A stretch of 64,000 nt of DNA from JAEUIZ01 sp046155605 (GTDB lineage Bacteria; Planctomycetota; Phycisphaerae; Phycisphaerales; UBA1924), in contig JBJXFQ010000011.1 of NCBI GenBank assembly GCA_046155605.1, positions 42,616 to 106,615 of the forward strand. The letters are read 5' to 3'. The position numbers and the translations under genes are program-made. Within the stretch, counting starts at the first letter, position 1. Every line of letters starts with the position of its first letter. The notes beneath the pieces were generated by a model, which was not told where the DNA came from, did not search any database, and saw only the letters and a program-made list of their open reading frames with translations. Below are positions 8,222 through 15,330 of the stretch, one piece after another.

Positions 8222-8590
8222 ATGCACACGATCGTTCGGCTCTCGTTGGGAACATTCGCCGCTGCTTCGCTCGCCTGCGCCAGCGGCTGCCTCGTCAACA
8301 CTCATTCCTCCACAACCTACTCCGGTCGCCACATCAGCCGCGAGACCGTCAAGCAGATCACGCCCGGCACAACCAAAAGAGACTTCATCGTCGCCACGCT
8401 CGGCGAACCCAACTCCAAATCCACGCTCGATGACGGCGCGGAAGTGTGGAAGTACGAGTACCGCAAGTCCACCCGGAGCGCCGCTGCCGTCTTCCTCATC
8501 GTTGATGCCGACAAGAGCGTCGAAACCACCGGTGCCACCTACGTCATCATCGGAACCGACGGCGTGGTTCAAAAAGTCTGGCAGGAGTAG
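8222..8590 (+). CDS. BamE/SmpA-like lipoprotein
   Basis: A 122-residue lipoprotein. The N-terminal signal ends in a lipobox (ACASGC, cysteine about residue 23). The mature domain ISRETVKQITPGTTKRDFIV..LGEPNSK followed by VWKYEYRKS matches the pattern of the BamE/SmpA/OmlA fold (I..G.T..DV...LG.P...W.Y), which supports outer-membrane protein assembly or similar envelope roles. The start is fixed by a strong ribosome-binding site (GGAAGGAG) eight bases upstream. A function in the BAM complex is inference from the motif only. Confidence 0.7.
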   Translation: MHTIVRLSLGTFAAASLACASGCLVNTHSSTTYSGRHISRETVKQITPGTTKRDFIVATLGEPNSKSTLDDGAEVWKYEYRKSTRSAAAVFLIVDADKSVETTGATYVIIGTDGVVQKVWQE

Positions 8591-8605
8591 GCCGCTTCGA
8601 GTTCG

Positions 8606-9454
8606 CTACTCGCTCCGATATGCCTCTTCCGGCGCAACCTCCGTCTCCGCCCGCCCGCCCTTCTTCCTCACTCCTGTGAGCACGAGAATCCGCCGCCGCG
8701 TCGCACGAAGCGGGTCGCCGATCCGACGCCACACGCGGATCGAACGCGGCCGATACCGATCGATGTCCCGCTCCTCCGGCTTCAACAGATCCGGCCGGCA
8801 CCGGATCACATGCTTCATCAGGTGGTAGTCGTCCATCCGCTGGAACGTCCGCAGCAGTGCCGGCACCGGCCACACCCGCGACCACCAGCCCCGCGGCCAG
8901 AAGCAGACCTGGAAATCGATAAGGCAGGGCGACCCATCGTCCGCCACGATGATGTTCTCACGCTTGTGCAGGTCTACATACGCCACCCCGCGCGCATGCA
9001 CCCCCTCAATCGTCGCCCGCAACTTGTCAAAGAAATCGTCGGCGACGCGCTCCCCTCGCCCCAGCGGATGCCCCTCGACATAGGGGTGTGCGACGGCGTT
9101 GGGCAGCACTCGGGCCTCACCCGAGGGCAATCGCTCCGCCACCGCGCCGCACGCGCGCGGGACGTGCTTGAGTTCGGCCAGCAGCGTGAGCAGCCCGTGC
9201 TCCCGCCGCGCCAGCCGCCGCCCCAGCCACGTCATCGGGATCGGACCGATGCGCTGCTGCCGGTTGAACTTGCAGACGACCTTGCCCGCCGGACCCTGGT
9301 AGATGCCCGTCGCCGCCCACGAGTCGTGCTTGAGGCAGTCCACCAACGCGTACTCGTTGTCGTCGATCACGACAAACACTGGCGGTTCGCTGCGCCCCAG
9401 CGCGCGAAACACGCGCGGACGGGGCTTGGTCGAGGGAGCCGCGGCGTGCGCCAT
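8606..9454 (-). CDS. Protein-kinase-fold phosphotransferase (LPS-core-kinase/RIO-like)
   Basis: A 282-residue soluble protein. It carries the signature of the kinase fold: an ATP-site lysine in AGKVVCKFNRQ, the catalytic loop GVAYVDLHKRENIIV and a DFQ triplet in place of DFG (PCLIDFQVCFWP). The loop form D-L-H-K-x-N resembles small bacterial kinases such as those of LPS core sugars and the RIO/BUD32 group rather than Hanks-type Ser/Thr kinases. The substrate is unknown; a sugar or lipid acceptor in the envelope is possible. I start at the MAHAAAPS methionine because the upstream codons overlap the divergent promoter region. Confidence 0.7.
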   Translation of the reverse strand: MAHAAAPSTKPRPRVFRALGRSEPPVFVVIDDNEYALVDCLKHDSWAATGIYQGPAGKVVCKFNRQQRIGPIPMTWLGRRLARREHGLLTLLAELKHVPRACGAVAERLPSGEARVLPNAVAHPYVEGHPLGRGERVADDFFDKLRATIEGVHARGVAYVDLHKRENIIVADDGSPCLIDFQVCFWPRGWWSRVWPVPALLRTFQRMDDYHLMKHVIRCRPDLLKPEERDIDRYRPRSIRVWRRIGDPLRATRRRILVLTGVRKKGGRAETEVAPEEAYRSE

Positions 9455-9560
9455 GGTCCACAGCGTAGCGGGCGGCCCGGGGTCCCGTGATGGCCCGACG
9501 GCGCGATCGCCCCGGCCTCGCCGCTCGTACAGTTGCCGGTCGCTGAACACGGAGGATCCC

Positions 9561-10988
9561 ATGCTGTTTCGACTAATCTATGACGACCACCTCGCTCAGG
9601 CCGCGTACCTCATCGGGTGCCAGAAGACCGGCGAGGCGATCGTCATCGACCCGGAGCGCGACGTCGATCGCTACCTCGACCTCGCTACTCGCGAGGGCCT
9701 GCGACTCGTCGCGGCGACCGAAACGCACATCCACGCCGACTTCGTCTCCGGGTGCCGCGAACTCGCGGAACGCGGCGTGAAGGTCTACCTCTCCGGCGAG
9801 GGCGGGCCGGATTGGTCGTATCAGTGGCTAAACAAACGCACCGGCGGCGGGCAGTACGACCACCACCTCCTCCGCGACGGCGACACGATCCACATCGGCA
9901 ACATCGAGATCAAGGCCGTCCACACGCCGGGCCACACCCCAGAGCACCTGTCCTTCCTCGTCACCGATCGCGGCGGGGGAGCGGCCGAGCCCATGGGCAT
10001 CGCCACGGGCGACTTCGTCTTCGTCGGCGACCTGGGTCGGCCCGACCTGCTCGAATCCGCCGCCGGACACGCGGGAGCCGCGGCACCCTCGGCCCGAACG
10101 CTCTTCCGTTCCGTTGCCAAGTTCGGCGCGCTCCCGGACTACTTGCAGGTGTGGCCAGGACACGGCGCGGGCAGCGCATGCGGGAAGGCGCTGGGCGCGG
10201 TCCCGCAATCGACCGTGGGCTACGAGCGACGCTTCAACCCCGCCATTGCCGCCGCCAGGGCCGAGGGCGCGTTCGTCGACTACATCCTCTCCGGCCAGCC
10301 CGAGCCCCCGCGCTACTTCGCGCGGATGAAGAAGTGGAACAAGGAGGGCCCGCCCGTGCTCGGCCATGTGCCCACACCGCGCCGCGCGAGCGCGGAAGAA
10401 CTCGTCAGGCTCGATGCCAAAGCGGTCGCCATTGTCGATACGCGACCCTGGCGCGAGTTCATGGCCGGACACCTCAAAGGCTCGCTCTACATCCCCTTCG
10501 GCACGAGTTTCCCGACCGAGGCCGGGTCGCTCATCGAGCCCCATGAGCCGATCCACCTCATTATCGACGAATCGCGGCTCGACGAGGGGGTCCGAGACCT
10601 CATCCGCGTCGGACTCGATCGCGTCGAGACGTGGTCCCCGCCCGAGTCGGTCGCCGAAGTCGCCTCCCTCGGCGGCGCGATCGCAACCTCCAAGGAGAGC
10701 ACGCCCGAAGCGGCCCGCGCGCGGCTCGGCGCGTTCTTCGTCCTCGACGCCCGCAAGGCCACCGAGCACGCCGAACTCCGCATCGATGGCACTACCCAAG
10801 TCTCCCACACTCAGATCGCGTCCAACCTCGCGCGCCTCCCCAAGGACCGCCCGATCCTCGTGCATTGCAAATCCGGCGGCCGGTCCGCCCGGGTCTGCGC
10901 CTACCTCGATCGACTCGGCTACGACGCGACCAACCTCGCCGGCGGGATCACCGCCTGGCACAAGGCCGGGCTGCCCGTCAAACCCTGA
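9561..10988 (+). CDS. MBL-fold persulfide dioxygenase-like protein with two rhodanese domains
   Basis: A 475-residue fusion. Residues 1-250 are a metallo-beta-lactamase domain of the ETHE1/persulfide dioxygenase type: THIHADFVSG (His56, His58, Asp60), HTPGHTPEHLSF, GDFVFVGDLGRPDLL and WPGHGAGSACGK. Phe follows Asp60 where dinuclear hydrolases have His, fitting a single iron site. Then come two rhodanese domains. The first (VDTRPWREFMAGHLKGS) lacks the active cysteine; the second has HCKSGGRSARV with Cys436. The architecture is that of CstB, which oxidises persulfides and transfers sulfur to give thiosulfate. A GGAGG ribosome-binding site precedes the ATG. Confidence 0.88.
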   Translation: MLFRLIYDDHLAQAAYLIGCQKTGEAIVIDPERDVDRYLDLATREGLRLVAATETHIHADFVSGCRELAERGVKVYLSGEGGPDWSYQWLNKRTGGGQYDHHLLRDGDTIHIGNIEIKAVHTPGHTPEHLSFLVTDRGGGAAEPMGIATGDFVFVGDLGRPDLLESAAGHAGAAAPSARTLFRSVAKFGALPDYLQVWPGHGAGSACGKALGAVPQSTVGYERRFNPAIAAARAEGAFVDYILSGQPEPPRYFARMKKWNKEGPPVLGHVPTPRRASAEELVRLDAKAVAIVDTRPWREFMAGHLKGSLYIPFGTSFPTEAGSLIEPHEPIHLIIDESRLDEGVRDLIRVGLDRVETWSPPESVAEVASLGGAIATSKESTPEAARARLGAFFVLDARKATEHAELRIDGTTQVSHTQIASNLARLPKDRPILVHCKSGGRSARVCAYLDRLGYDATNLAGGITAWHKAGLPVKP

Positions 10989-10989
10989 G

Positions 10990-11340
10990 TCACTGGGCCT
11001 CGAGGTCGAACACCAACTCCATCGGCGACCACCACTGGTCCTGCCGCGCACCCGGCACCCGCCGCTGAAAACCGCGCATCAGCGCGTCCCACGCGGCGCA
11101 CTTCGCATCGGCGGCATAGGCCTGGTAGTCGCGCGCGGAATCGAACGAGTCCGGCGCCTCGTAGTACATGAACAGCCGCGTCCCGTGCATGAACAGCCGC
11201 ATCCGCGTGATCCCGATCGCCCGCAGCGCCGCCACGACCTCCGGCCAGACGGCGCGATGGTGCTCCTTGTACGCGGCGACAAGCGCGGGATCGTCGATCA
11301 GGTCCAAGGCTTGTGCAAAGGCCTTCATGCGAGCGTCCAT
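10990..11340 (-). CDS. L-rhamnose mutarotase family protein
   Basis: A 116-residue protein of the RhaM (DUF718) family, a small ferredoxin-like fold that interconverts sugar anomers. Family signatures are YKEHHRAVWPEVVAALRAIG, LFMYYEAPDSFD and QDQWWSPMELVFDLE. The family includes enzymes for L-rhamnose and for L-fucose; the sequence alone does not separate them. The start could also be the next methionine four codons later (MKAFAQ). The gene is convergent with the persulfide dioxygenase gene, with one base between their stops. A GH29 fucosidase is encoded 21 kb away, which makes a fucose role possible but unproven. Confidence 0.8.
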   Translation of the reverse strand: MDARMKAFAQALDLIDDPALVAAYKEHHRAVWPEVVAALRAIGITRMRLFMHGTRLFMYYEAPDSFDSARDYQAYAADAKCAAWDALMRGFQRRVPGARQDQWWSPMELVFDLEAQ

Positions 11341-11387
11341 CCGGCTCGAAAGGCGTCGAGCGCGATCTTCGACTGCTGAAAACGATA

Positions 11388-11411
11388 GCGGGCGACCCGA
11401 AGGCCGCCCGC
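11388..11411 (-). terminator. Hairpin terminator with UUCG loop
   Basis: Read on the minus strand, GCGGGCGGCC-TTCG-GGTCGCCCGC forms a ten-base-pair stem (one G-U pair) closed by a stable UUCG tetraloop. A GTTTTC stretch follows a few bases later. It lies 25 bases after the stop of the PEP-CTERM-type gene and upstream of the mutarotase gene, so it probably ends the former transcript. Confidence 0.7.
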
Positions 11412-11435
11412 CGGAAGTCAGTGTTGAATCGGGGA

Positions 11436-12089
11436 TCAGGCGCGACGGCGAGCGAAGGCCAGGCCCGCGATCCCGAGGCCCGAGAGGCCCATCCAGGCCG
11501 CCGCGGGGAGCGGAATCACCTGCAGGGTGCCGCCGTTGACGAATGCGTCGCTGTTGCCGGAGATACCGATCGCGCGAACATGCAGACCGAGCCGCAGGTC
11601 GCCATTGTTCACAGCATTCACGACGCTCGTGAAGGTCTTGCCCGCCGCGAGCGTGAAGTCCATCTCGAGCCAGTCGGCGGGGGTGTCCAGGCCGTTGGCG
11701 GGGTTGCCCACGGCATCGGCACTGAAGGCCGAGGTGGCGTTGAAGGCCGGGGAGAGGTTCGCTCCGCCCGGGAGGTTTCCAGGGCTCGCACCGCCGCCCG
11801 CGAAGGTGGCACCGAACTGGTTCAGCGGCGTCATGAGGTTCGACAGGGGTGCCGAGTTGCGGTTGTCGTAGTAGACTTCGCTGACCGAGCAATAGATCGC
11901 CGCGGTGTTCGTGAAGCGGAACCGGACGACGCTCGACGAGACCTCGCTCAGCACAGCCTTGAACTGAGCCGCGGGGTTCTGCGACGCGTTCGCAGGGTTG
12001 ACCCGAACAAAGTTGATCTCGACGGGGGCGGCCTGGACGGCAGAACCCACGGCCAGAACGACAGCGACGGCCTTGTTGATGATGTTCAT
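11436..12089 (-). CDS. Exported protein with PEP-CTERM (VPLPA-type) sorting tail
   Basis: A 217-residue secreted protein. An N-terminal signal peptide (NKAVAVVLAVGSAVQAA) precedes a beta-rich domain of about 165 residues without recognisable family. The tail VIPLPAAAWMGLSGLGIAGL followed by AFARRRA is a PEP-CTERM-type signal: a proline-containing motif, a membrane segment and a basic end, recognised by exosortase in known systems. No exosortase gene lies in the window. AGAGGA upstream of the ATG is a good ribosome-binding site, and a promoter and a terminator flank the gene, so it is a single-gene unit. Confidence 0.8.
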   Translation of the reverse strand: MNIINKAVAVVLAVGSAVQAAPVEINFVRVNPANASQNPAAQFKAVLSEVSSSVVRFRFTNTAAIYCSVSEVYYDNRNSAPLSNLMTPLNQFGATFAGGGASPGNLPGGANLSPAFNATSAFSADAVGNPANGLDTPADWLEMDFTLAAGKTFTSVVNAVNNGDLRLGLHVRAIGISGNSDAFVNGGTLQVIPLPAAAWMGLSGLGIAGLAFARRRA

Positions 12090-12145
12090 GGAGTTCCTCT
12101 TTCTTCCCTAACGAAACCAACTCGCGGCCCATGCCGCTTCAACAT

Positions 12146-12173
12146 AGCATAGCCCAACACGCCGAAACTTCAA
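12146..12173 (-). promoter_or_regulatory. Sigma-70-like promoter of the PEP-CTERM-type gene
   Basis: On the minus strand TTGAAG (-35, 12168-12173) and TATGCT (-10, 12146-12151) are separated by 16 bases. The boxes lie 57 bases upstream of the start codon, in a stretch poorer in GC than its surroundings. Confidence 0.55.
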
Positions 12174-12254
12174 GCACTTGCATCACTTGGCGTCAGAAAA
12201 ACAAGTACACGGACCTGCACGTTCGCCAGCATCGTCCGATACCCGCACATCGCG

Positions 12255-12794
12255 TTATCGGGCTCGCCGTCCGACTGTCCCGCCACCGCCCAGCATCGGT
12301 GCCAGCGGCAGCAGCACCAGTGCCATGACCAGCCCTGCCGGCCCGGTCACTAGGGCCGAGAGTAGCCTCCGCCCCACCTCGGCCAGCGGCCGCCACTCAA
12401 AGTCCGGATAGGCGATATGACGCGCCGTCAAGAGCCCGCTGGCAAAGAGTTGCGCGACGGCCATGCCCATGATCGAGAGCGCGAGCATCGTCAGTGGGTT
12501 GCGTCGGATCACCTGTCCGCGTAGCGCCAGCACAAACTGCCCCGCCACCAAGTAGCCGATCGCCATCGGCCCGGGAACCGCGATCAGCGTCCCGCCATGC
12601 GCCCGCAGCGACAGCAGATCGACGCTCAGCCCCAGCAGCAGGCATGTCCAAAGGGCCGGCCCCGGCGAAGCCGAAAGCGCCACCAGTACTGCCAGCGGCA
12701 GCACAAAGCCCGGCTGCCCTGGGATTGCGCTTGACAGACTCGCCTCCAGGCCCAGGCACAGCCACGCCAGGACCAGCAACAGGGGCACGTTCAC
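12255..12794 (-). CDS. mreD: Rod shape-determining protein MreD
   Basis: A 179-residue integral membrane protein with about five helices (VPLLLVLAWLCLGLE, FVLPLAVLVALSA, LWTCLLLGLSVDLLS and others). The GLSVDLLS segment is like the conserved G...DL of MreD. MreD joins MreC and MreB in the elongasome that directs lateral peptidoglycan synthesis. The identification rests mainly on position: the gene directly follows mreC with a four-base ATGA overlap, and size and hydropathy fit. mreB is not in this window. Confidence 0.8.
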   Translation of the reverse strand: MNVPLLLVLAWLCLGLEASLSSAIPGQPGFVLPLAVLVALSASPGPALWTCLLLGLSVDLLSLRAHGGTLIAVPGPMAIGYLVAGQFVLALRGQVIRRNPLTMLALSIMGMAVAQLFASGLLTARHIAYPDFEWRPLAEVGRRLLSALVTGPAGLVMALVLLPLAPMLGGGGTVGRRAR

Positions 12795-13705
12795 GGCTTG
12801 CCCCCATCCGTCGATGCCGGCGTCTCGTCCCCCGCCTGCCGCAGGATCACCTCGCTGAGCCGATCTAACTCGACGGTCGGCGCGACCGTGATGACGTAAC
12901 GCCCTGCGACACGATCCGCGGCCTTGATCGTCCCGATCACGAGCAGCCGCGCCGCCGCCGGCAACTGGTCATCCTCGACCCGCACCACCTGACCCACCTT
13001 GGGCTCCGGCCCACCATGTTCGACCTGTCCGCGCAGGACGCCGCGACCTTGCGCATAGAGCAGGCACAGAGAGCCCGGCTTCGAATCCTCCAGCATCACG
13101 CGCCCGCGGAGGCCGCGCTCGTCCGGCTTGTCACCCGCTCGGTCGCCCCCTTGGGTGCTCCGCCGATCACTCTGCTTGCTCGTGATCAGCAGGATCATGC
13201 TCGTGCGCGGGCCGACTTTCCCAACGAGCCCGACGAACTGCGCGCCGGTCGTCGTCGCCACCGCGCCCGGCTCGATCCCCGCGCTTCGCCCAGCACGAAC
13301 CTCGATGATCCCCCCGCCCGAATCCGCCGTCGGGCCGATTACCGACGCCATCACCTGCCGAACCACCACGCCTTCATACGGCACGCCCTGTTGCAGCACC
13401 CGGATCTGATCCCGCAGCCGCCCGTTCTCCGCTCTTTCCTCGAGCCACAGCGCCTCGAATCGGTCCCGATCGTCCTGAAGCCGTCTCACCAACTCATCGT
13501 CACGCGCGGATTCCGGCGGGCGCAACCACCGCACCACCCGCGCCACCGGCTGCTTCACCGGTGCCACCACCAGGCCCAGCGAGTCCGCCAGCCCGCCGAT
13601 CGACCCCAGCCAGCGCGTCGGCGACATCGCCAGCACCACGAGGATCGCCACGCTCCCAGGAAGGAGCCAGCGGCGAAGGGGGGGCTGTCGAACCACGCGA
13701 GTCAT
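12791..13705 (-). CDS. mreC: Cell shape-determining protein MreC
   Basis: A 304-residue protein with one N-terminal membrane helix (LLPGSVAILVVLAMSP), a coiled-coil segment (DELVRRLQDDRDRFEALWLE...ENGRLRDQI, about residues 70-105) and the periplasmic beta-barrel domain (VIGPTADSGGGIIEVRAGR, then GAVATTTGAQFVGLVGKVG and RLLVIGTIKAADR). MreC scaffolds the elongation machinery in the periplasm. A basic stretch of about 25 residues (QSDRRSTQGGDRAGDKPDER) after the SMILLITS strand looks like an insertion compared with the usual barrel. Confidence 0.88.
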   Translation of the reverse strand: MTRVVRQPPLRRWLLPGSVAILVVLAMSPTRWLGSIGGLADSLGLVVAPVKQPVARVVRWLRPPESARDDELVRRLQDDRDRFEALWLEERAENGRLRDQIRVLQQGVPYEGVVVRQVMASVIGPTADSGGGIIEVRAGRSAGIEPGAVATTTGAQFVGLVGKVGPRTSMILLITSKQSDRRSTQGGDRAGDKPDERGLRGRVMLEDSKPGSLCLLYAQGRGVLRGQVEHGGPEPKVGQVVRVEDDQLPAAARLLVIGTIKAADRVAGRYVITVAPTVELDRLSEVILRQAGDETPASTDGGKP

Positions 13706-13795
13706 CTGGCGTGTAGCCTATCGGCCCGCGGGCTCGCCAGCGATCACGCTCCGCATTCGCCGGCTCACCGCGGCCATCACGCCCGTCGCCTTGCT

Positions 13796-14218
13796 CTAGC
13801 GCAACGGTGCCGTCTCAACCCCCCGCAAATCCGCCAGCCGACGCTCGATCTCTCGCACAACCGTTTCGGCCCGGGCCCGATCCCCGTGAAACCCTGCCTC
13901 GGCGCGCACCCGCACGACCTGGCCCACCTGCGCTGCACCTGTCGCTGCCGACTCCGGCCGAGTCACCTCCACTCTGATCCGATCGTCATCAACCACCAGC
14001 AGCACGAAGGTCTGTCGATCCGGCAACACCTCCGACCACTCGACCGCCGCCTCGACTCGCCCCGCCACCGCCCAGACCGCCGCCTCGACGTCATTCCAAT
14101 CGCCGGCGAAGATCCGATCAATCGCGCCGTCGCGGCGATCCGGCTTGCCGACATATCCGGCACCGCCACATCCACCCGACATCAACACTACCGCACTAAT
14201 CCAGCATGTTCGTATCAT
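13796..14218 (-). CDS. Putative lipoprotein of unknown function
   Basis: A protein of about 140 residues with a short N-terminal signal (MIRTCWISAVVLMSGGC) whose cysteine sits in a weak lipobox. The mature part alternates strands and helices (VEWSEVLPDRQTFVLLVVDD, then AETVVREIERRLADLRG). I do not recognise it. It lies 90 bases upstream of mreC on the same strand and could be transcribed with it. An ATG six codons further upstream is possible, but the chosen start gives a cleaner signal sequence. It is divergent from phoH with only about 30 bases between the starts. Confidence 0.5.
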   Translation of the reverse strand: MIRTCWISAVVLMSGGCGGAGYVGKPDRRDGAIDRIFAGDWNDVEAAVWAVAGRVEAAVEWSEVLPDRQTFVLLVVDDDRIRVEVTRPESAATGAAQVGQVVRVRAEAGFHGDRARAETVVREIERRLADLRGVETAPLR

Positions 14219-14250
14219 GTTTGCATAATGCCACATCGATTGACCCGTTC

Positions 14251-15330
14251 ATGTTACGAACATTTCGCCCACTGCTCTATCGCCCTCGCGCCCTTCGCTC
14301 GATAGCATTGGACCTCCTCGCCGTTCGAGGAATCGGAGCCTTAGGGTTGTCGCAGGCCCAGATTACCGTGCAGGTTCCCATCGGTGCCGACCGCGTCGGC
14401 GTCGTTGGCTCGGCGGAGCGTAACCTCAAAATGCTCCGCGAAGCCCTCGGCGTCAGTGTTACCGCCCGCGACGCCAATGTCCAAGTCATCGGCGACCGCC
14501 ATGCCGTTGCCGTTGCCCGCGGCGTCCTCGAACGCCTCGGTCGGGCAGCCGAGCGCGACCAACTCCTTTCCCGAGAACAGGTGCTCGACCTCATCTCTGA
14601 TGAGACCCAGCGCCAGCGTGGCCAAGGCTCCGCCGATTCCAACACCCCCGCCGGTCCGCTCCATTGGGATGGCGGCCTCGATGTCTACGCCGCAGGCAGG
14701 CCCATCCGACCGAAAACCGCCAACCAGGAACTCTATCTCGAATCCATCCGCACCCATGACCTCGTCTTCGGCATCGGGCCGGCCGGCACCGGCAAGACCT
14801 ATCTCGCCGTCGCGGCCGCCGTCCACCTCCTCCGCCTCGATCGCGTCAAAAAGGTCATCCTCGCGCGGCCCGCCGTCGAAGCGGGTGAGAAACTCGGCTT
14901 CCTCCCCGGGGACCTCGAAGCCAAAGTCAACCCGTACCTTCGCCCGCTCTTCGACGCCCTCCATGACATGATGGACTACACCACCATCCGCCGTTTCATG
15001 GACACCGACGTCGTCGAGGTCGTCCCGCTCGCCTTCATGCGCGGCCGCACCCTCAATCAGGCCGTCATCATCCTCGACGAGGCCCAGAACACCACCCGCG
15101 GCCAGATGCAGATGTTCCTCACCCGAATGGGCCACGGCTCCAAGATGATCGTCACCGGCGACGTCACCCAGATCGACCTCCCAGATCCCACCCAGAGCGG
15201 ACTCATCGATGCCGCTCGTCGCCTCTCGCGCGTCCCCGGCATCGACTTCACCACCTTCGACCGCGGCGACGTCGTGCGACATCCCCTCGTCCAGCGAATC
15301 GTCGACGCCTACGGATCGGACGATCGCTGA
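14251..15330 (+). CDS. phoH: PhoH family protein (ATPase)
   Basis: A protein of about 359 residues. The N-terminal KH-like region is followed by the PhoH ATPase core: VYAAGRPIRPKTANQELY, Walker A GPAGTGKT (residues 176-183), the conserved ILARPAVEAGEKLGFLPGDL and Walker B AVIILDEAQNTT, then GSKMIVTGDVTQIDLP. PhoH-like (YbeZ) proteins are cytoplasmic and linked to ribosome maturation and RNA metabolism, often next to ybeY. Here the downstream gene encodes an HD phosphohydrolase and overlaps by one base (TGATG), an arrangement seen in many bacteria. The ATG at the chosen start lacks a strong ribosome-binding site, so the first residues are uncertain. Confidence 0.9.
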   Translation: MLRTFRPLLYRPRALRSIALDLLAVRGIGALGLSQAQITVQVPIGADRVGVVGSAERNLKMLREALGVSVTARDANVQVIGDRHAVAVARGVLERLGRAAERDQLLSREQVLDLISDETQRQRGQGSADSNTPAGPLHWDGGLDVYAAGRPIRPKTANQELYLESIRTHDLVFGIGPAGTGKTYLAVAAAVHLLRLDRVKKVILARPAVEAGEKLGFLPGDLEAKVNPYLRPLFDALHDMMDYTTIRRFMDTDVVEVVPLAFMRGRTLNQAVIILDEAQNTTRGQMQMFLTRMGHGSKMIVTGDVTQIDLPDPTQSGLIDAARRLSRVPGIDFTTFDRGDVVRHPLVQRIVDAYGSDDR

